From positions 1-31,881 of the forward strand of contig CAZHYQ010000027.1 of assembly GCA_964536805.1 (NCBI GenBank): DNA of 31,881 nt. Reading direction: 5' to 3'. The notes under the pieces are model-generated. The model was not told the DNA's origin and ran no database searches. It worked only from the letters and a program-made list of their open reading frames with translations. This document shows, piece after piece, positions 1 through 7,440 of this stretch. Every line of letters begins with the position of its first letter. Within the stretch, counting starts at the first letter, position 1. The translations under genes and the position numbers were made by a program. This DNA is from Longilinea sp964536805. GTDB lineage: Bacteria > Chloroflexota > Anaerolineae > Anaerolineales > Anaerolineaceae.

Positions 1-2
1 CC

Positions 3-59
3 ATCCGCGAAGGCGGTCTGACCGTCGGCGCTGGCGTCATCACCAAGATTTTGGATTAG
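3..59 (+). CDS. tuf: Elongation factor Tu, C-terminal end (partial)
   Basis: Only the last 18 codons and the TAG stop are in the window. They read IREGGLTVGAGVITKILD, the conserved C-terminus of the third beta-barrel domain of EF-Tu, which delivers aminoacyl-tRNA to the ribosome as a GTP complex. The rest lies to the left of the window. It ends nine bases before rpsJ, the usual str-to-S10 junction in many bacteria, so the two are probably co-transcribed. Confidence 0.93.
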   Translation: MREGGLTVGAGVITKILD

Positions 60-68
60 GCGGATTAA

Positions 69-377
69 ATGGCTAAGCAGCGGATTCGGATTCGTTTGAA
101 GGCGTATGATCACCGTGTCCTCGATCAATCTGCCAAGCGGATAGTCGAGACGGCGGAACGCAGCGGCGCGCGAGTTGTAGGTCCTGTGCCTCTGCCCACC
201 AAGATTGAGAAGTTCACGGTTCGCCGTTCAACTTTCATTGATAAAGACTCGCATGAGCACTTTGAGATTCGCACGCACAACCGCATGATCGATGTATTGG
301 ATCCAGATTCCAAGACCATCGATATGCTCATGCGCCTCAACCTGCCAGCGGGCGTCGATATCGAAATCAAAATCTAA
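69..377 (+). CDS. rpsJ: 30S ribosomal protein S10
   Basis: 102 residues, the normal S10 length (100-105). The sequence runs from the typical start (KQRIRIRLKAYDHRVLD) through the conserved loop with TKIEKFTVRRSTFIDKD and HFEIRTHNR to the end (PAGVDIEIKI). S10 sits in the 30S head and, with NusB, also takes part in transcription antitermination. A purine-rich AGGCGGA lies shortly before the ATG. It follows tuf by nine bases but is separated from rplC by 322 bases, whereas these two genes are usually adjacent, so it may form the end of the tuf transcript. Confidence 0.97.
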   Translation: MAKQRIRIRLKAYDHRVLDQSAKRIVETAERSGARVVGPVPLPTKIEKFTVRRSTFIDKDSHEHFEIRTHNRMIDVLDPDSKTIDMLMRLNLPAGVDIEIKI

Positions 378-412
378 TCACTCTCTGCGGTTCATTCGAT
401 CCGCTGCCGCTC

Positions 413-456
413 GTAAGGCGGTTGATTGGTCAAATAATGCCGATCGACCGCCTTAC
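413..456 (+). repeat. Inverted repeat downstream of rpsJ
   Basis: Arms of 14 bases at 413-426 (GTAAGGCGGTTGAT) and 443-456 (ATCGACCGCCTTAC) pair along their whole length with one G-U wobble, leaving a 16-base loop. The stem is strong, but no T-tract follows, so a plain intrinsic terminator is not well supported. It could be a processing site, a 3' end protecting the tuf-rpsJ mRNA, or a weak terminator. Confidence 0.55.
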
Positions 457-494
457 ACGCGGATGAGAGATCATTCAAAATCGCCACAATACCC

Positions 495-523
495 TTGGCG
501 AAAATAAGGTTGTCGAGTATACT
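495..523 (+). promoter_or_regulatory. Candidate sigma-70 promoter for rplC operon
   Basis: TTGGCG at 495-500 and TATACT at 518-523 with a 17-base spacer, matching four and five of six consensus positions. It lies in the long rpsJ-rplC gap. A transcript would start near 530 and carry an untranslated leader of roughly 170 bases. This is pattern matching only. Confidence 0.5.
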
Positions 524-699
524 AGTAAGGTTTCGGGTTCAACCCGATGACTCAGGCAGCGCAAGAACGGTCCTGTACGCGAACTACAAACCAAAAAGTG
601 TCGCAGCAGACCGGTTGACTGTACTGCCGAAAAGGGATGATGCAACCTAGCCCAGGTTGACAGTCCCAGGACCAAATCTTTGAAGGAGAAAACCGAGAT

Positions 700-1335
700 A
701 TGTTCAAAGGGCTGATCGGCAAGAAAATCGGCATGACCCAGATTTTCGATGAATCAGGCTTGGCAATTCCTGTCACGCTCATCGAGGCTGGGCCATGTTA
801 CGTTACCCAGATTCGCACGCCTGAAAAAGAAGGCTATCTGGCCGTGCAGCTGGGTTTCGCTGAGGTGAAACCCAAACGCCTGACCGGTGGCGAGCTGGGT
901 CATCTCAAACGCAATAACCTTGACATGCCTCCAATGCGCTTCCTGCGCGAATTCCGTACGAAGGCCGCTGACGTCCATGAGGGCGAAAAGGTCACCGTAT
1001 CGGTTTTCGACATCGGGGAGCGCGTTGATGTTATAGGCACCAGTAAAGGTAAAGGTTTCGCGGGTGGTGTGAAGCGCTTTCATTTCCATGGTGGTCCCAA
1101 GACCCACGGTCAATCTGACCGCTGGCGCGGACCGGGTTCCAATGGTTCAACCACTACCCCCGGTCGTGTTTATAAAGGCTCTCGCAGACCCGGTCATATG
1201 GGCGATGACCGCGTCACTTCGCAGAGCCTGAAGGTTGTGCTGGTGGATGCCGAGCGGAACCTGATTGGTGTTCGCGGTGCAGTCCCTGGCGCGCGTGGCG
1301 GCCTGGTGCTGATCAATGAAGCGCGCAAGCAATAA
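700..1335 (+). CDS. rplC: 50S ribosomal protein L3
   Basis: 211 residues, normal for bacterial L3. It starts MFKGLIGKKIGMTQIF, the family N-terminus, and carries the hallmark HFHGGPKTHGQS at residues 128-139 followed by the glycine-rich loop that reaches toward the peptidyl transferase centre. L3 is an early-assembly protein of the large subunit. The ATG is preceded by AAGGAG at a 13-base spacing. It is the first gene after the 322-base spacer and probably the first of its transcript. Confidence 0.97.
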   Translation: MFKGLIGKKIGMTQIFDESGLAIPVTLIEAGPCYVTQIRTPEKEGYLAVQLGFAEVKPKRLTGGELGHLKRNNLDMPPMRFLREFRTKAADVHEGEKVTVSVFDIGERVDVIGTSKGKGFAGGVKRFHFHGGPKTHGQSDRWRGPGSNGSTTTPGRVYKGSRRPGHMGDDRVTSQSLKVVLVDAERNLIGVRGAVPGARGGLVLINEARKQ

Positions 1336-1366
1336 CCGGGAAACCTGGACTGAGGGAGCCAATACT

Positions 1367-1993
1367 ATGGAAGTTGATGTTGTAAACATGGAGGGTCAGA
1401 AAGTTAGCACGGTGGAACTTCCGCCTGCGATTTTTGAAGCCCTGATTGATGTCGATCTGATGCAGCAGGCTCATGTTCGCCAATTGACGAACGCCCGCCT
1501 GGGCACTCACGATACGAAAACCCGCAGCGAAGTCTCCGGCGGCGGCCGCAAACCCTGGAAACAGAAGGGTACCGGCCGGGCTCGCCAGGGTTCAACGCGG
1601 GCTCCGCACTGGAAGGGTGGCGGCGGCGTTCATACCCCGCACCCGCATTCATATGCCCTGACCATGCCCCGCAAGATGCGCCGCGCTGCGCTGTGCTCGG
1701 CTTTATCGGTGAAGGCGTCTGAATCTGCAATCGTTGTGGTGGATGAACTGAAAGTTTCCGAACCCAAGACCCGTTTGATGGCCAAAGCGCTCAATACCCT
1801 GGTGGGCGATGCCAGCGCATTGATCGTCATCCCGGGCAAGGAAGCCTATGCGGATGTTATCCGTTCCGCCAACAATATTCCGGATGCCAAGGTCTTAATG
1901 GCCGGATATCTCAACGTTCATGATTTGCTGCAGTTCGATAAACTCGTCCTGCCGTTGTCAGTCCTGGACGTAATAGAAACCAACCTGGGTTAG
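1367..1993 (+). CDS. rplD: 50S ribosomal protein L4
   Basis: 208 residues from the ATG at 1367, preceded by GGGAG at about nine bases. An in-frame ATG at 1316 lies inside rplC and has no matching family sequence, so it was not chosen. The central extended loop is clear (GGGRKPWKQKGTGRARQGS, residues 58-76); in L4 this loop lines the nascent-peptide exit tunnel. In gamma-proteobacteria L4 also represses its own operon, which is relevant to the structured spacer upstream of rplC. Confidence 0.96.
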   Translation: MEVDVVNMEGQKVSTVELPPAIFEALIDVDLMQQAHVRQLTNARLGTHDTKTRSEVSGGGRKPWKQKGTGRARQGSTRAPHWKGGGGVHTPHPHSYALTMPRKMRRAALCSALSVKASESAIVVVDELKVSEPKTRLMAKALNTLVGDASALIVIPGKEAYADVIRSANNIPDAKVLMAGYLNVHDLLQFDKLVLPLSVLDVIETNLG

Positions 1994-2006
1994 GTAGGAG
2001 AGCATT

Positions 2007-2309
2007 ATGAGCACGATTTACGAAGTACTCCGCCGCCCCCTGGTGACTGAAAAGTCCAATTTCCAGGCCAATCGCCTGCATCAGTATGTTTTTGAAGTGG
2101 CAGTTGATGCCAATCGAACCCAGATCAAGGATGCGGTTGAAACGCTGTTTGATGTAACGGTACTGCGCGTGAATGTGATCAATGTCACAGCCAAGCGTAC
2201 CCGCCGTGCACGCAGCCGCCGGATTGCCATCCGCAATTCCGGCTACAAAAAAGCGATTGTCACCCTGGCGCCCGAAGACCGAATTCCGATCTTTGAAGGG
2301 GTGGAATAA
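2007..2309 (+). CDS. rplW: 50S ribosomal protein L23
   Basis: 100 residues, typical length. It begins STIYEVLRRPLVTEKS, the L23 signature, and contains the usual RTRRARSRR basic stretch. L23 surrounds the exit tunnel and is the docking site for trigger factor and SRP. GGAGAG precedes the ATG. Its TAA shares one base with the ATG of rplB (TAATG), indicating translational coupling. Confidence 0.96.
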   Translation: MSTIYEVLRRPLVTEKSNFQANRLHQYVFEVAVDANRTQIKDAVETLFDVTVLRVNVINVTAKRTRRARSRRIAIRNSGYKKAIVTLAPEDRIPIFEGVE

Positions 2310-3145
2310 TGGGTATCAAAGTCTACAAACCAATTACCCCCGGTCAGCGCAATATGACCGGCTACAGCTTTGAAGAAATCACTAAAAGCAAACCCGAGCG
2401 CAACCTGATTGTCATGCGCCGCAGCACGGGTGGCCGCAACATGTACGGCCGCGTTACTGTCCGCCATCAAGGCGGCGGTGTGCGCCAGTTCATCCGCCTG
2501 GTGGATTTCAAACGCAATAAAATCAACATCCCCGCCAAAGTCTCGGCGATCGAATACGATCCCAACCGGACTGCGCGCCTGGCGTTGATGGTTTACGCAG
2601 ATGGCGAAAAACGCTACATCCTGGCTCCGGTGGGCCTCAAGGTGGGTGATACCCTCCTGACCGGCCCGCAGGCCGAAATTCGCCCAGGCAACAGCCTGCC
2701 GATCGCCAATATCCCGGTCGGTACCATGATCCACAACATCGAGCTGAAGGAAGGCCGCGGCGGCCAATTGGTCCGTTCGGCTGGTACTGCGGCTCAATTG
2801 CTGGCAAAAGAAGGCGATTACGCTCAGTTGCGCCTGCCTTCCGGCGAAGTCCGCCTGGTCCGCCAGGTATGCTACGCCACCATTGGTCAGGTTGGCAACC
2901 TGGAACACAGCAATATCAAGCTAGGAAAAGCTGGCCGCAAACGGCTGATGGGCATCCGCCCGACTGTTCGCGGTACAGCGATGAGCCCGCGGGACCATCC
3001 CCACGGCGGCGGCGAAGGCCGGCAGCCAACGGGTATGGCAAGTCCGAAGACTCCCTGGGGTATGCCGACTCGCGGTTATAAAACCCGCAAGAATAAGCAG
3101 ACCAACAAGTATATTGTTCGCCGCCGCAATGCTGGCAGCCGGTAA
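2309..3145 (+). CDS. rplB: 50S ribosomal protein L2
   Basis: 278 residues, normal for L2. The protein carries the conserved segment RGTAMSPRDHPHGGGEG (residues 221-237), which holds the histidine near the peptidyl transferase centre; most bacteria have Asn-Pro-Val-Asp where this protein has Ser-Pro-Arg-Asp. The C-terminus (KTRKNKQTNKYIVRRR) is the usual basic tail. L2 is needed for subunit association and peptidyl transfer. It is coupled to rplW by a one-base stop/start overlap. Confidence 0.97.
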   Translation: MGIKVYKPITPGQRNMTGYSFEEITKSKPERNLIVMRRSTGGRNMYGRVTVRHQGGGVRQFIRLVDFKRNKINIPAKVSAIEYDPNRTARLALMVYADGEKRYILAPVGLKVGDTLLTGPQAEIRPGNSLPIANIPVGTMIHNIELKEGRGGQLVRSAGTAAQLLAKEGDYAQLRLPSGEVRLVRQVCYATIGQVGNLEHSNIKLGKAGRKRLMGIRPTVRGTAMSPRDHPHGGGEGRQPTGMASPKTPWGMPTRGYKTRKNKQTNKYIVRRRNAGSR

Positions 3146-3187
3146 TCGATGGTAACCGGTAGGTAACCGAGAAAGAGGGACGCTGTA

Positions 3188-3469
3188 ATGTCACGATCGT
3201 TAAAAAAAGGGCCGTTTGTAGCTCTTAAGCTCCTAAAGAAAATTGAAGCGATGAATGCCCGCGGTGAAAAGAAGGTGCTTCGCACCTGGAGCCGCGCAAG
3301 CACCATCTTCCCTCAGATGCTGGGTCACACAATCGCCGTGCATGATGGCCGGCGCCATGTGCCGATCTACATCACCGAGAATATGGTGGGTCACCGGCTT
3401 GGCGAATTTGCTCCTACGCGCCATTTCCGCGGCCATGCGGCTTCCGAAAAGTCGTCGAAGGGAAAGTAA
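3188..3469 (+). CDS. rpsS: 30S ribosomal protein S19
   Basis: 93 residues, normal length. SRSLKKGPFVALKLLKK at the start, then RTWSRASTIFPQMLGHTIAVHDGRRHVPIYI across several family blocks, and the ending GEFAPTRHFRGHA are diagnostic. S19 sits in the 30S head with S13 and contacts the A-site region. GAGGGACG precedes the ATG. Only three bases separate it from rplV. Confidence 0.97.
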   Translation: MSRSLKKGPFVALKLLKKIEAMNARGEKKVLRTWSRASTIFPQMLGHTIAVHDGRRHVPIYITENMVGHRLGEFAPTRHFRGHAASEKSSKGK

Positions 3470-3472
3470 GCC

Positions 3473-3817
3473 ATGGCAACCGATATCCACGCTGTGTTAA
3501 AGAACTGTGGCCAGTCAGCCCAGAAGGTTCGCCTGGTGGTTGATCTTGTCCGCGGAAAACCGGCTGTAGAAGCCTTGACCACCTTAAAATTCCTGCCGCG
3601 CGCTGCCGCGCCTACCCTTTATAAATTGGTAGCTTCGGCTGTTGCCAACGCTGAGGAAAATTTTGGGGTCAGCCGCGATAATCTTGTGGTTTATAAGATT
3701 ATGGCGGATGAAGCCCCAACCCGAAAATGGCGCCGCTTTGGCGCGCGCGGTCGCTTTCGCCCGATTTTGCGGCGTGCGTCGCACATCACCGTTGTTTTAC
3801 GCGAACGGGAATCGTAA
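3473..3817 (+). CDS. rplV: 50S ribosomal protein L22
   Basis: 114 residues, normal for L22. Conserved blocks include QKVRLVVDLVRGKPAVEAL near the start and the beta-hairpin segment (RKWRRFGARGRFRPILRRASHI), which in L22 lines the exit tunnel and is where macrolide-resistance changes occur in other bacteria. It begins three bases after rpsS stops, so the two are probably translated together. Confidence 0.96.
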   Translation: MATDIHAVLKNCGQSAQKVRLVVDLVRGKPAVEALTTLKFLPRAAAPTLYKLVASAVANAEENFGVSRDNLVVYKIMADEAPTRKWRRFGARGRFRPILRRASHITVVLRERES

Positions 3818-3865
3818 TCGGCCTGAGGAAAGCTTGGGTTTTGAAACGAGACACCAGGAGAAATT

Positions 3866-4543
3866 ATGGGTCGTAAAGTTCATCCGATAGGATTTCGTCT
3901 CGGCGTGCACCAGCCTTGGGAAGGCCGCTGGTACGCTGAGGGCAGCCAGTATTCCGATCAGCTTTTGCAGGATGTTGAAATTCGCAAACTGATCCACAAG
4001 ACGGCTGAAAAAGCGGGCGTCTCCCGCGTGGAAGTTGAACGCTTCCCCGGGAAAGTCAAAGTGATCGTTCACACCGCCAAACCTGGCATTCTGATCGGCC
4101 GCAAGGGCGACAGCGTCAAGAAAATCCGTGTGGATCTTGAAGCCATGATTGGCAAGAAGATCGATCTCGAAATTAAAGAGATCAAATCGCCAGATTGTGA
4201 CGCCTATTTGGTGGCGATGAACATCGCCGGCCAGATTGAACGCCGCATCGCCTACCGCCGCGCCATGAAACGCGCGCTGCAGCAGGCCATGCGCCAGGGC
4301 GCTCTGGGCATCAAAATCGAAGTCGCTGGCCGCTTGAGCGGCGCGGAAATGGCACGCAGCGTCTGGCTGCGCGAAGGCCGCGTCCCCCTGCAAACCTTGC
4401 GCGCTGATATGGATTTCGCCCGCGGCGAAGCCATGACCCAATACGGACGCATCGGCGTCAAAGTGTGGGTCTACAAAGGCAATGTTGTTTCGAATGTTGA
4501 AGAAAAAGTCGAAACGACTGAAGGCGTTTACGTCAGTGAGTAA
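3866..4543 (+). CDS. rpsC: 30S ribosomal protein S3
   Basis: 225 residues, normal for S3. It starts GRKVHPIGFRLGV. The KH domain shows the GRKG loop at residues 78-81 (PGILIGRKGDSV), and the C-terminal domain has ARSVWLREGRVPLQTLRADMD in its expected place. S3 forms part of the mRNA entry channel and helicase site with S4 and S5. CCAGGAG lies before the ATG. Confidence 0.97.
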   Translation: MGRKVHPIGFRLGVHQPWEGRWYAEGSQYSDQLLQDVEIRKLIHKTAEKAGVSRVEVERFPGKVKVIVHTAKPGILIGRKGDSVKKIRVDLEAMIGKKIDLEIKEIKSPDCDAYLVAMNIAGQIERRIAYRRAMKRALQQAMRQGALGIKIEVAGRLSGAEMARSVWLREGRVPLQTLRADMDFARGEAMTQYGRIGVKVWVYKGNVVSNVEEKVETTEGVYVSE

Positions 4544-4591
4544 TTTACTGCGCTGGGCATTCGCTCAGAAGATATTGAAGAGGTAGCTGCT

Positions 4592-5020
4592 ATGTTGATG
4601 CCAAAACGTGTGAAATGGCGCAAGCAACAGCGTGGCCGGATGACGGGCGTGTCCCTGCGCGGCGCAGCCATGGTGTATGGTGAATACGCCTTACAGGCTC
4701 AAGAGCCAGGCTGGGTTTCCGCTCGCCAGATCGAAGCCGCCCGCCGCACGATCGTGCGCGCGATGCGTCGCCATGGAAAGTTATGGATCCGGATTTTCCC
4801 GGATAAACCCTACACCCACCGCCCGCCCGAGACCCGTATGGGTAAAGGCAAAGGTGGCGTCGAATACTGGGTGTCTGTTGTTCGCCCGGGCCGGATCATG
4901 TTCGAAGTTGGCGGTCTGGATCATGATGAGGCTGTTGAAGCCCTTCGCCAGGCTGCGTACAAGTTCTCCATCCGGACGAAAGTGATTGCCCGTGCTGATC
5001 GGGCAGGAGAACGGGAATGA
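4592..5020 (+). CDS. rplP: 50S ribosomal protein L16
   Basis: 142 residues. It begins MLMPKRVKWRKQQRGRM, the usual L16 N-terminus. The ATG at 4592 is eight bases from AGAGG and is preferred over the ATG at 4598, which is 14 bases away. Later blocks (RIFPDKPYTHRPPETRMGKGKGG) are diagnostic and correspond to the loop near the A-site tRNA elbow. The stop overlaps the rpmC start by four bases (ATGA). Confidence 0.96.
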   Translation: MLMPKRVKWRKQQRGRMTGVSLRGAAMVYGEYALQAQEPGWVSARQIEAARRTIVRAMRRHGKLWIRIFPDKPYTHRPPETRMGKGKGGVEYWVSVVRPGRIMFEVGGLDHDEAVEALRQAAYKFSIRTKVIARADRAGERE

Positions 5021-5229
5021 AACTAGCTGAAATTCGCTTGAAATCGCTCGAAGAATTGAAAGCGCTGCTCACAGATACTCGCCATGAGTATATGAACCTG
5101 CGTTTTCAGACGGTGACCGGCCAGTTGACGGATACAAGCCGTCTCAAGCAGACTCGCCGCGATATTGCAACGCTGGAGACCCTCCTGCGCGAGCGTGAAC
5201 TTGGAATTACGCGGGAAGGTGCAAAATGA
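5017..5229 (+). CDS. rpmC: 50S ribosomal protein L29
   Basis: 70 residues, normal for L29, a two-helix protein near the tunnel exit. Signature features are the ELKALLTDTRHEYMNLRFQ helix start and the loop LTDTSRLKQTRRDIATL. It overlaps rplP and rpsQ by four bases each (ATGA), forming a translationally coupled trio. Confidence 0.94.
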   Translation: MKLAEIRLKSLEELKALLTDTRHEYMNLRFQTVTGQLTDTSRLKQTRRDIATLETLLRERELGITREGAK

Positions 5230-5504
5230 ATGATCGGCGTCGTTTGACTGGCGTTGTTACCAGCAACAAAATGATGAAGACTGTGGTGGTTGAAATCACC
5301 CGCACGTACCGCCATCCGCTGTACGGCAAGGTGGTGCACACCAACGGTCGCGTAAAAGCGCACGATGAACTTGGTTGCCAGATTGGCGATGAAGTTCAAA
5401 TCCTGGAAAGCCGTCCGCTTTCCCGTGATAAACGCTGGGTTGTCGAGACCATCCTCAAACACGAGGGCAAGGCCGTCGTTGATACGATCGAGGAAGGAGC
5501 TTAA
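5226..5504 (+). CDS. rpsQ: 30S ribosomal protein S17
   Basis: 92 residues. It starts NDRRRLTGVVTSNKMMKTVVV and contains YRHPLYGKVV and the QIGDEVQILESRPLSRDKRW stretch of the S17 OB-fold. S17 is a primary 16S rRNA binder. The C-terminus runs about ten residues past the minimal fold (EGKAVVDTIEEGA), which is common. It overlaps rpmC by four bases, and rplN begins two bases after its stop. Confidence 0.96.
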   Translation: MNDRRRLTGVVTSNKMMKTVVVEITRTYRHPLYGKVVHTNGRVKAHDELGCQIGDEVQILESRPLSRDKRWVVETILKHEGKAVVDTIEEGA

Positions 5505-5506
5505 CG

Positions 5507-5878
5507 ATGATTCAGCAGGAAACTCGGATCAAGGTTGCCGACAATACAGGCGCCCGCGAGCTTCTGGTCATCCACGTTATGGGTGGCTCCACCCGCCGCT
5601 ATGCTCATGTTGGCGATATCGTAGTTGCCACAGTCAAGAGCGCCGCGCCGCAAGGCTCGGTTAAGAAAAGCGAAGTTGTAAAAGCCGTCATTGTTCGTAC
5701 CGCCAAAGAATGGCGCCGCGAAGATGGCTCGATCATCCGCTTTGACGATAATGCGGCTGTCATCCTGGACGCGGATGGACAGAACCCCAGGGGTACCCGT
5801 ATCTTTGGCCCGGTGGCTCGTGAGTTGCGCGAAAAAGGTTTTATGAAGATCATTTCTCTGGCTCCAGAAGTTCTCTAG
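5507..5878 (+). CDS. rplN: 50S ribosomal protein L14
   Basis: 123 residues, the canonical L14 length. MIQQETRIKVADNTGAREL is the invariant start, and the family blocks AVIVRTAKEWRREDGS and FGPVARELREKGFMKIISLAPEVL follow. L14 forms an intersubunit bridge and is the target of the silencing factor RsfS. AAGGAG precedes the ATG. The gene is tightly packed after rpsQ. Confidence 0.97.
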   Translation: MIQQETRIKVADNTGARELLVIHVMGGSTRRYAHVGDIVVATVKSAAPQGSVKKSEVVKAVIVRTAKEWRREDGSIIRFDDNAAVILDADGQNPRGTRIFGPVARELREKGFMKIISLAPEVL

Positions 5879-5902
5879 GGGCTGAGGAGCAGGAGCGAAG
5901 CC

Positions 5903-6235
5903 ATGAAGTTGAAGATTCATAAAGGTGATAACATCGAAGTCATTTGCGGTCGCGAAGAAGACCGTGGCAAGCGCGGCGAAGTCATCAAGGTATTGCCGGA
6001 TGACGGCCGTGTAGTTGTGCAGGGTGTCAACATGCGCACCAAGCACCAGCGCCAGGTTCAGTCGCAAGGTCGCACCATTTCCCCCGGCAAAGTCCGCTTT
6101 GAAGCGCCCATCCACATTTCCAATGTGATGCTGGTGTGCCCCAAGTGCGGCAAACTGACCCGTGTTGGCATTAGCCTGACGGGCGAGGGCCGGCAGCGGA
6201 TTTGTAAAAAGTGCGACGCGTTGATCGACGCGTAG
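5903..6235 (+). CDS. rplX: 50S ribosomal protein L24
   Basis: 110 residues. The KOW motif lies near the N-terminus (HKGDNIEVICGREEDRGKRG), and the middle contains GVNMRTKH. The C-terminal part carries two Cys pairs, C79/C82 and C101/C104, a potential zinc knuckle found in many but not all bacterial L24 proteins. L24 initiates large-subunit assembly. AGGAGC precedes the ATG. Confidence 0.96.
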   Translation: MKLKIHKGDNIEVICGREEDRGKRGEVIKVLPDDGRVVVQGVNMRTKHQRQVQSQGRTISPGKVRFEAPIHISNVMLVCPKCGKLTRVGISLTGEGRQRICKKCDALIDA

Positions 6236-6254
6236 GCCGCTGGAGAGCTTGAAG

Positions 6255-6797
6255 ATGAACAAGTTGAAAGAACTCTATCAGAACGAAGTTGCTCCGGGTT
6301 TGATGAAGGGCCTCAATCTGGAAAACGTCATGCAAGTGCCGCGAATCCAGAAAGTTGTAGTCAACATAGGCCTGGGCGAAGCCATGGACAACCCCAAAGC
6401 ACTGGAAGCAGCAGTTGCCGACATGAGCGCCATCACCGGACAAAAACCGGTCATCACCAAAGCGCGCAAATCCATTGCCAACTTTAAGTTGCGCGAAGGA
6501 CGCGCCATTGGCGCCATGGTTACCCTGCGGGGCGACCGCATGTGGTCATTTCTCGACCGGCTGATGAACATCGTGTTGCCGCGCGTGCGCGACTTCCGCG
6601 GTGTTTCGGCTGAGGCGTTTGATGGCCGCGGAAACTACACCCTGGGACTGAGCGAGCAGGTGATTTTCCCCGAAATTGAATTCGACAAGGTCGATAAGGT
6701 TCGCGGTTTGGAAATTACCATCGTTACCACAGCACAGTCCGATGACCAGGCTACTATGCTGTTGCAGATGCTCGGCATGCCATTCAGGAAGGGATAG
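6255..6797 (+). CDS. rplE: 50S ribosomal protein L5
   Basis: 180 residues, normal for L5, which binds 5S rRNA and the P-site tRNA. The ATG at 6255 has GGAGAG seven bases upstream. An in-frame TTG at 6249 is possible but would overlap the spacing region. Conserved blocks include MQVPRIQKVVVNIGLGEA, ITGQKPVITKARKSIANFKL and, near the end, GLEITIVTTAQSDDQA. The next gene begins one base after the stop. Confidence 0.97.
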   Translation: MNKLKELYQNEVAPGLMKGLNLENVMQVPRIQKVVVNIGLGEAMDNPKALEAAVADMSAITGQKPVITKARKSIANFKLREGRAIGAMVTLRGDRMWSFLDRLMNIVLPRVRDFRGVSAEAFDGRGNYTLGLSEQVIFPEIEFDKVDKVRGLEITIVTTAQSDDQATMLLQMLGMPFRKG

Positions 6798-6798
6798 T

Positions 6799-6981
6799 AT
6801 GGCTAAAAAGTGCATGACTTATCGTGAACAGCGGCGCGAATTCCCAAATCAAGTTCGCAATCGCTGTCGGATCTGCGGTCGCCCTCGTGGGTATATACGC
6901 CGTTTTGGTCTGTGTCGTATTTGTTTTAGGGAATTGGCCCTCAAGGGACAGATCCCCGGCGTAACCAAGTCGTCCTGGTAA
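6799..6981 (+). CDS. rpsN: 30S ribosomal protein S14, type Z (zinc-binding)
   Basis: 60 residues, the short zinc form of S14. The Cys ligands are C23, C26, C39 and C42 (NRCRICGRP and FGLCRICF). The end GQIPGVTKSSW is the typical type-Z C-terminus. The ATG follows the rplE stop by one base, implying coupling. The zinc-independent long form may exist elsewhere in the genome but is not seen here. Confidence 0.96.
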   Translation: MAKKCMTYREQRREFPNQVRNRCRICGRPRGYIRRFGLCRICFRELALKGQIPGVTKSSW

Positions 6982-7002
6982 TCGCCATCCGGAGGTTAGG
7001 AC

Positions 7003-7413
7003 ATGAGTGTGAATGATCCTATTGCTGATATGTTGACCCGCATCCGGAATGGTGTCATCGCCAGCCAGGCTTTGGTGGCGATGCCCAGCTCCAAGATCAA
7101 GGCAGAAATTGCCCGGATCCTGAAGGAAGAAGGGTTCATTGAAAGCTATGAATTGGTCGAAGGTGAAAATCAACTGCCCAGCTTGAGCATCAAGCTGAAA
7201 TATGTCGGCGAACGCCGCCAGAAGCAGTCGGTTATCACTGGTTTGCAGCGCGTCAGCCGTCCAGGCCGCCGTGTATATTCCCGCATTCAGGACATCCCCT
7301 GGGTTCTTTCGGGCATGGGGATTGCGATCTTGTCGACGCCCAAGGGTGTCATGACCGGCAAACGCGCTCGCCAGCTTGGTGTTGGCGGCGAGGTCCTTTG
7401 CAAGGTCTGGTAG
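7003..7413 (+). CDS. rpsH: 30S ribosomal protein S8
   Basis: 136 residues, about five longer than the common S8. It begins NDPIADMLTRIRNGV and ends with the diagnostic GIAILSTPKGVMTGKRARQLGVGGEVLCKVW. S8 binds the central domain of 16S rRNA and, in E. coli, represses the spc operon by binding mRNA near rplE. The GGAGG before the ATG is strong. Confidence 0.97.
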   Translation: MSVNDPIADMLTRIRNGVIASQALVAMPSSKIKAEIARILKEEGFIESYELVEGENQLPSLSIKLKYVGERRQKQSVITGLQRVSRPGRRVYSRIQDIPWVLSGMGIAILSTPKGVMTGKRARQLGVGGEVLCKVW

Positions 7414-7440
7414 CCCGCGAGGCGATGAGGAGGTAAGACT

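Larger units (their letters stand above)
378..699 (+). promoter_or_regulatory. Long rpsJ-rplC spacer, candidate ribosomal-protein leader
   Basis: 322 bases with no credible gene; the short open frames here lack ribosome-binding sites and recognisable products. After the promoter-like site there is a perfect hairpin at 533-547 (TCGGGTT, one base, AACCCGA) and another at 643-659 (CAACCT, AGCCC, AGGTTG). The first ten bases of a direct repeat recur at 613 (GGTTGACTGT) and 655 (GGTTGACAGT). The AAGGAG that serves rplC begins at 681. In other bacteria L4 or another r-protein binds a leader of the S10 operon. No known leader class is recognised here. Confidence 0.45.

Noticed and set aside
413..456. 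Intrinsic terminator after rpsJ
   Set aside because: The stem is convincing but no T-tract follows; kept as an inverted repeat only.
475..675. Short minus-strand frames in the rpsJ-rplC spacer
   Set aside because: No ribosome-binding site, no recognisable product, and they overlap the promoter and hairpins.
5501..6262. 253-codon minus-strand frame opposite rplN and rplX
   Set aside because: Shadow of conserved plus-strand genes; no start signal and no family match.
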